Positions 37,724-45,463 of a stretch of DNA of 64,000 nucleotides are shown here, piece after piece. The translations under genes were made by a program, and so were the position numbers. This DNA is from Actinomadura luteofluorescens (lineage in GTDB: Bacteria > Actinomycetota > Actinomycetes > Streptosporangiales > Streptosporangiaceae): contig NZ_JACCBA010000001.1 of assembly GCF_013409365.1 (NCBI RefSeq), positions 7,068,001-7,132,000 on the forward strand. The letters run 5' to 3'. How positions within the stretch are numbered: position 1 is the stretch's first letter; every line of letters starts with the position of its first letter. The notes beneath the pieces are model-generated. The model saw nothing but the letters and a program-made list of their open reading frames with translations, searched no databases and had not been told where the DNA came from.

Positions 37724-38305
37724 TCAGGTGAGCAGGGCGGCGGCCTGGCGGGCCGCGTCGCGGAGGCGGTGGTCGTCGGCGGGGGCGCGGCCGAGGACGC
37801 GCATGCCCTGGAACAGGACGAGCAGGAGGCGGGCGAGCGCCCGGGGGGCCTTGTCCGCGGGCAGCTCGCCCTGGGCTCTCGCGCGGGTCAGCGCGGTGGT
37901 GAGGGAGGCCTCCAGGAAGTTCCAGCTCGACTCGACCAGGCGCGCGGCCTCGGTGTCGCGCGCGCCCAGTTCGACCGCGGTGTTCACCACGAGGCAGCCG
38001 AGCCGGGGCCGGTCGCGTGCCGACTCCTCGGCGTAACGCTCGATCAGTGCGCGGACCGCGGGCAGCACGGGCCCGGGCTGCGACAGCGCCTCGGCGATCT
38101 TCGGGTCGGTGTCGTGGAGGTAGCGTTCCAGGGCCTTCAGGTACAGCTCGCGCTTGCCGCCGAACGTGGCGTAGACGCTGGCCCGGGCGATGCCGAGGTG
38201 CGCCACGAGGTCGGCCATGGAGGTCGCCTCGTAGCCGCGCTCCCAGAACAGCTCCAGCGCCCGCCGCAGCGCGGCGTCCGGATCGAACTCCTTCGTCCGT
38301 GCCAT
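37724..38305 (-). CDS. TetR/AcrR family transcriptional repressor
   Basis: The 193-aa protein has an N-terminal HTH of the TetR type (LELFWERGYEATSMADLVAHLGIARASVYATFGGKRELY, residues about 15-55) and a helical ligand-binding C-terminal domain ending with the TetR_C-like RALARLLLVLFQGMRVL. It most likely represses the adjacent SDR gene and itself, since palindromes sit in both promoters. The ligand is unknown. The mRNA appears leaderless, with TATCGT seven bases before the ATG at 38305. Confidence 0.92.
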   Translation of the reverse strand: MARTKEFDPDAALRRALELFWERGYEATSMADLVAHLGIARASVYATFGGKRELYLKALERYLHDTDPKIAEALSQPGPVLPAVRALIERYAEESARDRPRLGCLVVNTAVELGARDTEAARLVESSWNFLEASLTTALTRARAQGELPADKAPRALARLLLVLFQGMRVLGRAPADDHRLRDAARQAAALLT

Positions 38306-38312
38306 GCCGACG

Positions 38313-38318
38313 ACGATA
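38313..38318 (-). promoter_or_regulatory. -10 element of the tetR-type gene (leaderless)
   Basis: TATCGT on the minus strand is followed by seven bases and the ATG at 38305. No ribosome site is seen. Confidence 0.5.
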
Positions 38319-38340
38319 GGCCGTTCAAGAACGAACGGTC
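38319..38340. promoter_or_regulatory. Autoregulatory operator of the tetR-type gene
   Basis: GGCCGTTC and GAACGGTC form an inverted repeat (7 of 8 positions) around six bases, directly upstream of the -10 element. It shares the GACCG half-site with the SDR operator. Confidence 0.5.
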
Positions 38341-38345
38341 AAATA

Positions 38346-38915
38346 TCAGGCCCGTGCCGCCGCCGGAACGGACGGGTGGTCCAGGTCCATGACGTCCAGC
38401 ACCGCGCCGTCGGCGGCGAGCGCCTCCACGACCGGTCCCCGGCGGGCGCCCCAGACCACGACGACGTGCCCGTGCTCGGGGACGTCCAGGATCCGCTTGC
38501 CGACCCGCACCCGCGCGACCTCGGCCGATGCCCGCAGCCGCGCCTCGTTCACCCACTTGGCGCCCCACGGCAGCAGCCGGTTGGCGTTGCGCACGGTCCG
38601 GCCCGACCCGTACTTGAGCAGGTGGCGCCCCATCTCGCCGGACGAGCGGCGCGCCAGCGGCTCCTCGGGGGCCGACCCGCCCGCGCCGCCGAGCTCCATC
38701 CACTCGCCGTCGCGGCGGTGGAACGTCCAGCCCTCGATGAACGAGGGCGCGGAGTCCCCCCACTGGTAAAGGAACGTGACAACGGCGATGTCGCCGTCCT
38801 TGTCGAGCCCGAGCGGAAGGTAGTCCCGGCCTTCGGCGAAGGCGGCGGGAGCGGGGACGGGAAGGCCGTCCCGGAGGAGCCGCAGGCACTCCTCGTGCAC
38901 CTCGTGGTCGTTCAT
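38346..38915 (-). CDS. Hypothetical protein (189 aa)
   Basis: The soluble protein starts MNDHEVHEECLRLLRDGLPV and continues with DIAVVTFLYQWGDSAPSFIEGWTFHRRDGEWMELGG and a C-terminal beta-rich domain (VGKRILDVPEHGHVVVVWG). The middle part looks like a small alpha/beta domain seen in other actinobacterial hypothetical proteins. I see no catalytic signature. The start is ATG at 38915. It lies upstream of the tetR-type gene with its own orientation-matched spacing, but an operon is unlikely given the operator between them. Confidence 0.7.
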   Translation of the reverse strand: MNDHEVHEECLRLLRDGLPVPAPAAFAEGRDYLPLGLDKDGDIAVVTFLYQWGDSAPSFIEGWTFHRRDGEWMELGGAGGSAPEEPLARRSSGEMGRHLLKYGSGRTVRNANRLLPWGAKWVNEARLRASAEVARVRVGKRILDVPEHGHVVVVWGARRGPVVEALAADGAVLDVMDLDHPSVPAAARA

Positions 38916-39010
38916 GATGGGGGACCTCTGATCGTGCAGGCAGGGCAAAGGGCCCTCCCGCGAGAGGGCCCCACGTGGAAACTCACTCTAGAGGTCCGGC
39001 TCGTCTGGTT

Positions 39011-39562
39011 TCACCCGTCTGGCGTACTCCCGACAAGCCTTTGCCATCTGTCCTTCATCTCATGGTCGATCACTGGCCCGCGTGGCCGGAACGCCCGCGC
39101 GGCGAGGACGGCGCACAGGGCGGCCACCGGCAGTTCCACCCCCGCCGCGAGGGCGATCGCCATCGCCCGCTCGGCGCCGGGCGCGGCGGTCGTCACGTCG
39201 AACCACGCGTCGACGGCCAGCAGCGTCGCGGCCGCGGCGGCGCCCAGGCCGTGGCGCGGATCGCGGCGGACGAGCAGCACCCCGGTGCCGAGCAGCGCGG
39301 CGGCCTCCATCGCGTCCAGTCCCAGCCAGGCGGCGGACCAGTTCGACACCGTGGTGGTGGACGGCATCGTGGAGGCGAGCATCCACATCCAGGGCACCAG
39401 CGCCGCGGCGCCTCCGATGAGCGCCCATCCGAGGCGGCGGCCCCCCACCGCCCGCCGTGCAAGGGGGGCGGGCGCCCCGTGCGGTCCCGGGCGTGGGCGG
39501 CGCCGGACGGTGGTTCCGGAAAGGCGCGAGGGATGACCGGGGCGGGCGACGACGGCGACCAT
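39011..39562 (-). CDS. Integral membrane protein of unknown function
   Basis: The 183-aa protein has four predicted membrane segments: WALIGGAAALVPWMWMLA, AMEAAALLGTGVLLV, GLGAAAAATLLAVDAWF and AIALAAGVELPVAALCAVL, with an Arg/Pro-rich cytoplasmic N-terminus. The conserved-looking DAWFDVTTAAPGAE between segments recurs in small actinobacterial membrane proteins. Function unknown. The ATG at 39562 follows AGGAG. The gene is divergent from the third sensor kinase, which is a possible functional link. Confidence 0.75.
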   Translation of the reverse strand: MVAVVARPGHPSRLSGTTVRRRPRPGPHGAPAPLARRAVGGRRLGWALIGGAAALVPWMWMLASTMPSTTTVSNWSAAWLGLDAMEAAALLGTGVLLVRRDPRHGLGAAAAATLLAVDAWFDVTTAAPGAERAMAIALAAGVELPVAALCAVLAARAFRPRGPVIDHEMKDRWQRLVGSTPDG

Positions 39563-39729
39563 GGGGACTCCTGCGGACGGTGATCGGTGCGCACCCGCTG
39601 CCGGATGCCTGATCAAAGCCTCGCCGGAATCCGGCGCGCGATCAGTAGCGCACCCTTCCGGCCCGGGGTGGCACTGGGTTCACCCCCGGGCCTGCACCCT
39701 GCTTCATGGCGGCGCCCGAAGTGGGGCAA

Positions 39730-39735
39730 TACGGT
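39730..39735 (+). promoter_or_regulatory. -10 element of a leaderless promoter for the third sensor kinase
   Basis: TACGGT is followed by seven bases and the ATG at 39743. No ribosome site is visible. Confidence 0.5.
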
Positions 39736-39742
39736 TTCTCCC

Positions 39743-41002
39743 ATGGCATCCCTCTCCGCGGCCCTGCGCGTCCGCGTGCACGCTCCGTGGTCGGCCACGG
39801 CGTGGCGCGACACGGTGTTCGTCGCCTCCGGGGTGCCGCTGCAACTCGCCGGGTGGCTGATCCTCGGCTCCCTCTGGTCGTTCTGGACGCCGGTGCGCGT
39901 GACCCCGATCGTCCTGCTCACCTTCGCGTCGGTGCTCCTGCTGCTGCTCGCGCTGCGCCCGCTGACGTCCTGGCAGCGGGAGCGGTGCTGGGCGATGCTC
40001 GGCTTCGACATCCCGCGGATGCCCGGCTTCGACGGCGGGCGCGCCTGGGACGTCCTGCGCGACCTGCGCTCGCCCGAGCTGTGGCGGGTGCTCCAGTACC
40101 ACCTGCTGGTCGCGCCGTTCCTCGCCCTCGGCGGGCTGGCGGTGATCGGGGCGTGGACGGCCGGGCTCGCCCTCGCCACGTCCGCGACCTACGCGTGGGC
40201 GGTGCACCCCGGCGACCCGCTGGCCGGCCATCCGCAGCGCGTCGCCGTGCTCACCGCGGCCGGGGTGCTGCTCCTGGTCGCGGCGCCGTGGGCGGCCGCG
40301 GGCGTCCGGCGCCTGGACGCCCGCGCCGCCTCCGCGCTGCTCGGCCCCGACCGCGCGAAGGAACTCCAGCGGCGCGTCGAGGACCTGGCGGAGAAGCGCG
40401 CCAGCGTGGTGGACGCCGCCGACATCGAGCGCCGCCGCATCGAGCGGGACCTGCACGACGGCGCCCAGCAGCGGCTCGTCTCCCTCGCGCTCAACCTCGG
40501 GCTGGCGCGCGAGACGCTCACCGGCGTCCCGGACGAGGCCATGCGGGTGATCGTGGAGGCGCACGAGGAGGCCAAGGCGGCGCTGACCGAGCTGCGCGAC
40601 CTGATCCGCGGCCTGCACCCGGCCGTGCTGGAGGACCGCGGCCTGGACGCCGCCCTGTCCGGCGTCGCCGCGCGGGTGCCGCTGCCCGTCCGGCTCCGCG
40701 TCGACATCGAGCCGCGCGCCTCCTCCACCGTCGAGGCCGTCGCCTACTTCGTGGTCTCCGAGGCCCTCACCAACGTGGTCAAGCACGCGCGGGCGAACGA
40801 GGTGGACGTCAGCGTGGCGCGCGGCGGCGACGTGCTGCGGGTGATGGTCCGCGACGACGGCGCGGGCGGCGCCGACCCGTCCGCCGGGACCGGCCTGACG
40901 GGGCTCGCGCGCCGCGTCCGGTCCGTGGACGGTACCTTCCGGATCACCAGCCCCGCGGGGGGCCCGACGACCGTCACCGTGGAGTTGCCGTGCGCATTGT
41001 GA
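39743..41002 (+). CDS. Sensor histidine kinase with an N-terminal membrane sensor domain
   Basis: The 419-aa protein has a four-helix membrane sensor in residues about 25-190 (LQLAGWLILGSLW, VLLLLLALRPL, LLVAPFLALGGLAV, GVLLLVAAPWAA). The HisKA_3 segment RRIERDLHDGAQQRLVSLAL has H238, and the HATPase domain has SEALTNVVKHA and the G-box GTGLTGLARRV. The DLHDGAQQRL variant is characteristic of the LiaS-like group that responds to envelope state. It overlaps the regulator gene by 13 bases. Confidence 0.92.
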   Translation: MASLSAALRVRVHAPWSATAWRDTVFVASGVPLQLAGWLILGSLWSFWTPVRVTPIVLLTFASVLLLLLALRPLTSWQRERCWAMLGFDIPRMPGFDGGRAWDVLRDLRSPELWRVLQYHLLVAPFLALGGLAVIGAWTAGLALATSATYAWAVHPGDPLAGHPQRVAVLTAAGVLLLVAAPWAAAGVRRLDARAASALLGPDRAKELQRRVEDLAEKRASVVDAADIERRRIERDLHDGAQQRLVSLALNLGLARETLTGVPDEAMRVIVEAHEEAKAALTELRDLIRGLHPAVLEDRGLDAALSGVAARVPLPVRLRVDIEPRASSTVEAVAYFVVSEALTNVVKHARANEVDVSVARGGDVLRVMVRDDGAGGADPSAGTGLTGLARRVRSVDGTFRITSPAGGPTTVTVELPCAL

Positions 41003-41637
41003 TCGCCGAGGACTCGGTCCTGCTGCGAGCCGGGCTGATCAAGCTCCTGGAGACCTCGGGGTTCGAGGTCGCCGCGGCCGTCGGCGAGGCCGAGGGGCTC
41101 CTCGCCGCCGTCCGCGAGCACCGGCCCGACGCGGCGATCGTGGACGTCCGGATGCCGCCCGGCTTCACCGACGAGGGGGTCCGCGCGGCGCTGGTGATGC
41201 GGCGCGAGACGCCCGGGACCGCGGTGCTGCTGCTGTCGCAGTACGTCGAGGAGCGGTACGCGGCGGACCTGCTGTCGACCAGCACCAGCGGGATCGGCTA
41301 CCTGCTCAAGGACCGCGTCGCGGACGTGTCGGTGTTCCTGGACGCGCTGCGCCGGGTCGCCTCCGGCGGCACCGCCCTGGACCCCGAGGTCGTCTCGCAG
41401 CTGCTGCTGCGCCGGCACCGCGACCCGCTCGACCGGCTCACCCCGCGCGAGAAGGAGGTGCTCGGCCTCATGGCCGAGGGCCGTTCCAACGCGGGCATCG
41501 CCGCTGCGCTGGTGGTGAGCGAGAGCGCGGTCGCCAAGCACATCAACGGCATCTTCGCCAAGCTCGACCTCCCGCACGCCGAGGGCGACCACCGCCGCGT
41601 CCTCGCGGTGCTGCGCTTCCTGGGCGGCGACGGGTGA
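40990..41637 (+). CDS. NarL/FixJ-family response regulator
   Basis: The 215-aa protein has an acidic pair AEDS, phosphorylation site D52 in IVDVRMPPGF, serine LLLSQY and LLKDR, and a LuxR HTH (LTPREKEVLGLMAEGRSNAGIA, SESAVAKHINGIFAKLDL). It is cotranscribed with the kinase (overlap) and with the DUF4097 protein (GTGA overlap downstream), which is therefore a likely accessory or output protein of this system. The start is GTG at 40990. Confidence 0.92.
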   Translation: MRIVIAEDSVLLRAGLIKLLETSGFEVAAAVGEAEGLLAAVREHRPDAAIVDVRMPPGFTDEGVRAALVMRRETPGTAVLLLSQYVEERYAADLLSTSTSGIGYLLKDRVADVSVFLDALRRVASGGTALDPEVVSQLLLRRHRDPLDRLTPREKEVLGLMAEGRSNAGIAAALVVSESAVAKHINGIFAKLDLPHAEGDHRRVLAVLRFLGGDG

Positions 41638-42434
41638 CGGCGACGGACGCCCCGGACCGGCCGCGGCGCCGCGCCGTCTGGATCGCGCTGGCGGTCGTGA
41701 CGGCGCTGGCCGTGGTCGCGCCGGTCGGGCTCACGGCGTTCGGCCGGGCCGTCCAGCGGACCTCGACGTCCATGACCCCCTACCGGCACGCGATCCGGGA
41801 GGTGCGGCTCGACGTGGGCAGCGCCGAGGTCTCGGTCGGGCCGGGCACGGACGGCGAGGCGCGCGTCTACAAGGACCTCCGGTGGGGGCCGCGGAAACCC
41901 GAGCTCACCGAGTCGCTGGTGGACGACGTCCTGTTCGTGACCTTCCGCTGCCCGGGCCCCGGCTGGCCGGGCGCGGGCTGCGGCGCGGAGATCGACATCC
42001 AGGTCCCGGCCGCGGCGCGCGTGTCGGCGGTCGCCGGCTCCGGGCGGATCGACGTGCGCGGGGTGACCGGCGACCTCGACCTGCGGACCGGGTCCGGGGA
42101 GATCGACGTCGCCGGCGCGCGGGGGCGGCTGCGGCTGCTGGCGCGATCCGGAACGATCAACGGCCGCGGCCTCGCCTCGCCGAAGACGCGGGCCGACGTG
42201 TCGTCGGGCACGCTCGACCTCCGCTACGCCGAGCCCCCGGACGCCGTGGACGCCTCCGCGGGCTCGGGCACCGTGAAGATCATCGTTCCGGCGGGCTCGC
42301 GCTACCGGGTCGCCGGATGGACGGGCGCGGGCAACGCCCACCTCAACCCGGCCGTCTACGACGACCGCTCGTCCCGCCTGCTCTCCGTCCGCAGCGGATC
42401 GGGCGAGACCTACGTCGACTACCGCGATGACTAG
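41634..42434 (+). CDS. DUF4097-type beta-strand-repeat membrane protein
   Basis: The 266-aa protein has an N-terminal cytoplasmic tail, one membrane segment (AVWIALAVVTALAVVAPVGL) and an extracytoplasmic region of repeated short strands with the rhythm VAGSGRIDVRG, LRTGSGEIDV, ARSGTINGRG, DVSSGTLDLRY and VDASAGSGTVKI. This is the DUF4097 beta-solenoid-like pattern, related to LiaG-type proteins found with LiaRS-type two-component systems. It overlaps the regulator stop (GTGA), so it belongs to that operon. Function unknown; an envelope-stress role is inferred from context. Confidence 0.85.
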   Translation: MTATDAPDRPRRRAVWIALAVVTALAVVAPVGLTAFGRAVQRTSTSMTPYRHAIREVRLDVGSAEVSVGPGTDGEARVYKDLRWGPRKPELTESLVDDVLFVTFRCPGPGWPGAGCGAEIDIQVPAAARVSAVAGSGRIDVRGVTGDLDLRTGSGEIDVAGARGRLRLLARSGTINGRGLASPKTRADVSSGTLDLRYAEPPDAVDASAGSGTVKIIVPAGSRYRVAGWTGAGNAHLNPAVYDDRSSRLLSVRSGSGETYVDYRDD

Positions 42435-42553
42435 GGCGAACGCCGCGATCCGGAGCGATGAGCATCACACCGGTTGGAGTTGCGTCATAGGTGTGCGGCC
42501 GGTTAACTGCTGACATGCCTTCCGTACGCCCGTGCCACGAGCACCGCCCGCAG

Positions 42554-42604
42554 ATGCCGCGGGCCATGCGGCGTACGTGTTGCAGGCGAATGTGTGACCG
42601 CTGA
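42554..42604 (+). CDS. Possible Cys-rich leader peptide for the methionine transporter operon
   Basis: A 16-residue frame reads MPRAMRRTCCRRMCDR, with three cysteines, and lies 240 bases before metN. Short Cys-rich peptides precede sulfur-metabolism genes in many actinobacteria and are thought to sense cysteine supply by ribosome stalling. There is no good ribosome site and GC-rich DNA gives many short frames, so this call is tentative. Confidence 0.3.
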   Translation: MPRAMRRTCCRRMCDR

Positions 42605-42799
42605 GGGCCCCCGCCTGAGACTCGCGCCCCGAAGCGAGCGAACTCCGAACCCCTGAGTCGCGCATGTTCTTCGAACGCCATCTGCTGAGCCACGCGCCGT
42701 ACCCGCCCGGCCTTTCCTGACCGCGCGGCGCCGCCCTGGCGCGATGCACTGACGCAATGCCCTGACGCGGCACATCGTGACCGCCGACCCGTCCTGAAC

Positions 42800-42819
42800 G
42801 CCGCCGCCCGTCCGGCGGC
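42800..42819 (+). terminator. Hairpin shortly before metN, possible attenuator
   Basis: GCCGCCG and CGGCGGC form a perfect 7-bp stem around a six-base loop, ending 24 bases before the GTG start of metN. There is no U-tract. It could terminate early transcripts or mask the ribosome site. Confidence 0.3.
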
Positions 42820-42843
42820 CCCCGTCCGCATGGGTGATTCCCT

Positions 42844-43866
42844 GTGATTCAGATCGAAAAACTTCGAAAGGTCTACCGCGGCCGCGGCCGCGAGGTGACC
42901 GCCGTCGACGGCGTCGACCTGACCGTCGCCGAGGGCGAGGTCTTCGGCGTGCTCGGCCGCAGCGGCGCCGGAAAGAGCACCCTGCTGCGCTGCGTCAACC
43001 TCCTGGAGCGCCCGGACGAGGGCCGCGTCGTGGTCGGCGGCCGGGACCTGCTCGCGCTGCGCGGCGGGGAGCTGCGCCGGGCGCGCCAGGGCATCGGCAT
43101 GATCCACCAGCACTTCGGGCTGCTCGGCAGCCGGACCGTCGCCGGGAACGTCGCGTTCCCGCTGGAGGTCATGGGCGTCCCGCGCGCCGAGCGGGCCGGG
43201 CGCGTCGCCGAACTGCTTGACCTCGTCGGGCTCACCGAGCACGCGAAGGCCCGCCCGGCGCAGATCTCCGGCGGGCAGAAGCAGCGCGTCGGCATCGCCC
43301 GGGCGCTCGCGGGACGGCCGAAGGTGCTGCTGTCGGACGAGGCGACGTCGGCGCTCGACCCGGAGACGACCGCCTCGATCCTGGAGCTGCTGCGCGACCT
43401 CAACCGCCGGCTCGGCCTCACGATCCTGCTCATCACCCACGAGATGGAGGTGGTGAAGCGCATCTGCGACTCGGCCGCGGTCATGCGGGAGGGCCGGTTC
43501 ACCGAGTCGGGGCCGGTGCCCGAGCTGCTCGCCCGCCCGGGTTCGGAGCTGGCGCGCGGCCTGTTCCCGCTGCCGCCCGCCGAGCCCCGCGACGGCACGA
43601 CGCTGGTCGAGGTCACCTTCACCGGCGGCGCGACCGACGAGCCGTTCGTGTCGGCGCTGGCCCGCAGGTACGCGCTGGACGTCAACATCCTCGGCGGCGC
43701 CGTGGAGACGGTCGGCGGCGAGCGCGTCGGCCGGCTCCAGCTCGAACTGCCGGGCGACCCGGCGGACAACGCCGCGCAGCTGGCGTTCCTGCGCGAGTCC
43801 GGCCTGGCCGTGCAGGTCCGGAACGCCGGGCAGGTCGCGAACCCCCTGGAGGTGGACCCCCGATGA
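42844..43866 (+). CDS. metN: Methionine ABC transporter, ATP-binding protein
   Basis: The 340-aa protein has Walker A GRSGAGKST, Q-loop region GMIHQHFGLL, signature ISGGQKQR, Walker B VLLSDEATSALD and H-loop LITHEME. A C-terminal NIL (ACT-like) domain of about 75 residues follows (VEVTFTGGATDEPF ... ILGGAVETVGGERVGRL), which in MetN binds methionine and inhibits transport when the cell is replete. With MetI and MetQ it imports D- and L-methionine. The start is GTG at 42844. It overlaps metI by four bases. Confidence 0.95.
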   Translation: MIQIEKLRKVYRGRGREVTAVDGVDLTVAEGEVFGVLGRSGAGKSTLLRCVNLLERPDEGRVVVGGRDLLALRGGELRRARQGIGMIHQHFGLLGSRTVAGNVAFPLEVMGVPRAERAGRVAELLDLVGLTEHAKARPAQISGGQKQRVGIARALAGRPKVLLSDEATSALDPETTASILELLRDLNRRLGLTILLITHEMEVVKRICDSAAVMREGRFTESGPVPELLARPGSELARGLFPLPPAEPRDGTTLVEVTFTGGATDEPFVSALARRYALDVNILGGAVETVGGERVGRLQLELPGDPADNAAQLAFLRESGLAVQVRNAGQVANPLEVDPR

Positions 43867-44519
43867 GCTGGGACGAGGTCATGCCGCTGCTGTGGCCCGC
43901 CACCCGCGAGACCCTCTACATGACCGGTGTCGCGACGCTGTTCACCGCCGTCCTCGGGCTGCTGCTCGGGGTGCTGCTGGTGATCACCGAGCGGGGCGGG
44001 CTGCTGCCCGCGCCGCCGGTCAACGGCGTGCTGGGGATCGTGGTCAACATCGGCCGGTCGCTGCCGTTCCTGATCCTGATGGTGGCGATCATCCCGTTCA
44101 CCCGGGCGGTCGTCGGCACCAGCATCGGCAACGCCGCCGCGATCGTCCCGCTGACCGTCGGCGCCATCCCGTTCTACGCGCGGCTCGTCGAGATCGCGCT
44201 GCGCGAGGTCGACCCGGGCGTCCTCGCCGCGGCGGACGCGATGGGCGCCACCCGCCGCGAGATCGTCGGCAAGGTCCTGCTGCGCGAGGCGCGGCCGGGC
44301 CTGGTGTCCGGGCTGACCGTCACCGTCATCGCGCTCATCGGCTACACGGCCATGGCCGGGACGGTCGGCGGCGGCGGGCTCGGCAACCTCGCCGTCGTCT
44401 ACGGCTACGAGCGCTTCGAGACCAAGGTCATGGTCTCCACCGTGGCCCTGCTGGTCGTCATCGTCCTGATCATCCAGGCCGCGGGGGACCTCGTCTCCCG
44501 CCGGCTGACCCACAAGTAG
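43863..44519 (+). CDS. metI: Methionine ABC transporter, permease
   Basis: The 218-aa membrane protein has about five segments and the BPD_transp_1 EAA-type loop (EIALREVDPGVLAAADAMGATRREI) that contacts MetN. The start MSWDEVMPLLWPATRETLYM and the length are typical of MetI. It forms the channel for methionine uptake. ATG at 43863 overlaps the metN stop (ATGA), giving coupled translation. metQ follows 36 bases later. Confidence 0.95.
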   Translation: MSWDEVMPLLWPATRETLYMTGVATLFTAVLGLLLGVLLVITERGGLLPAPPVNGVLGIVVNIGRSLPFLILMVAIIPFTRAVVGTSIGNAAAIVPLTVGAIPFYARLVEIALREVDPGVLAAADAMGATRREIVGKVLLREARPGLVSGLTVTVIALIGYTAMAGTVGGGGLGNLAVVYGYERFETKVMVSTVALLVVIVLIIQAAGDLVSRRLTHK

Positions 44520-44555
44520 CACCCGTCCCCTGGACCGCAGAGAAAGGCACTCCCC

Positions 44556-45371
44556 GTGCTCCGCAAAATCACCGCCGCGCTGGCCTCCGCCGCCCTCCTC
44601 GCGGGCCTCACCGCCTGCGGCTCCTCCTCGGCGTCCGACGACCCGGACGCCCCGCTGAAGGTCGCGGTCAACCCCGTCCCGCACGGCGACATCCTCAAGT
44701 ACGTCAAGGACGACCTGGCGGGCAAGGCCGGGCTCAAGCTGGAGATCGTCACCTTCAGCGACTACCAGCAGCCGAACACCGCGCTGAAGGAGAAGCAGGT
44801 CACCGCCAACTACTTCCAGCACGTGCCGTTCATGGAGGAGTTCGAGAAGAAGTCCGGGACGAAGCTGGCGTTCGTCGCGCCCGTGCACCTGGAGCCCCTC
44901 GGCGTGTACTCGAAGAAGGTGAAGAGCCTGCTGGCCGTCCCGCAGGGCGCGACCGTCGCGGTGCCGAACGACCCGGCCAACGAGGGGCGCTCGCTGAAGC
45001 TGCTCGCCGACAACGGCCTGATCACCCTCAAGCCGGGCGCGCCGGCGAGCGCGACCGAGCGGGACGTCGCGAGCAACCCCAAGGGCCTGAAGTTCAAGCC
45101 GCTCAAGGCCGCCCAGCTGCCCCGCTCGCTGGAGGACGTCGACCTGTCGGTGATCAACGGCAACTACGCCATCGAGGCCGGGCTCGCCCCGAACAGGGAC
45201 GCGCTCGCCGCCGAGAAGGCCGAGGGCAACCCCTACGCCAACGGCGTCGTCACGCTGCCGGAGGACAAGGACGACCCTCGCGTGAAGAAGCTCGTCCAGC
45301 TGCTGCAGGGCCCCGAGGTGAAGAAGTTCGTCGAGGACAAGTACAAGGGGTCGGTGCTGATCGCCTCCTGA
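44556..45371 (+). CDS. metQ: Methionine-binding lipoprotein
   Basis: The 271-aa protein has a lipoprotein signal peptide with the lipobox LTAC (C21 becomes lipid-modified), then a NlpA/MetQ solute-binding fold: LKVAVNPVPHGDILKYV, FSDYQQPNTALKEKQVTANYFQH and VINGNYAIEAGL, where the asparagine contacts the amino acid. It is anchored to the outer face of the membrane and delivers methionine to MetNI. The start is GTG at 44556. The STM4015 cluster begins 92 bases downstream on the same strand. Confidence 0.95.
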   Translation: MLRKITAALASAALLAGLTACGSSSASDDPDAPLKVAVNPVPHGDILKYVKDDLAGKAGLKLEIVTFSDYQQPNTALKEKQVTANYFQHVPFMEEFEKKSGTKLAFVAPVHLEPLGVYSKKVKSLLAVPQGATVAVPNDPANEGRSLKLLADNGLITLKPGAPASATERDVASNPKGLKFKPLKAAQLPRSLEDVDLSVINGNYAIEAGLAPNRDALAAEKAEGNPYANGVVTLPEDKDDPRVKKLVQLLQGPEVKKFVEDKYKGSVLIAS

Positions 45372-45463
45372 CCCCCCGGCCCGGTCCTCGAACCGCGGAA
45401 AGCGGCGCGGTTTGTCCGTCGGTCCTGATAGGAAATGTGCCGACGATCAGGCGAAGGGGACCC

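Larger units (their letters stand above)
42435..42843. other. Leader region upstream of metN
   Basis: This 409-base gap contains a CACACC/GGTGTG inverted repeat (near 42465-42496), a short Cys-rich frame at 42554-42604, and a 7-bp hairpin at 42800-42819 close to the metN start. I looked for SAM riboswitch motifs and see none of the conserved core sequences. Two longer frames on the minus strand (about 90-100 codons) lack supporting evidence. The layout fits an attenuator, but that is inference. Confidence 0.4.

Noticed and set aside
42465..42775. Minus-strand open frames of about 90-100 codons before metN
   Set aside because: Several frames overlap each other there, none has a ribosome site or family resemblance, and they lie across a likely control region.
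42435..42843. SAM riboswitch upstream of metN
   Set aside because: None of the conserved core sequences of the SAM-I or SAM-IV classes can be found in the region.
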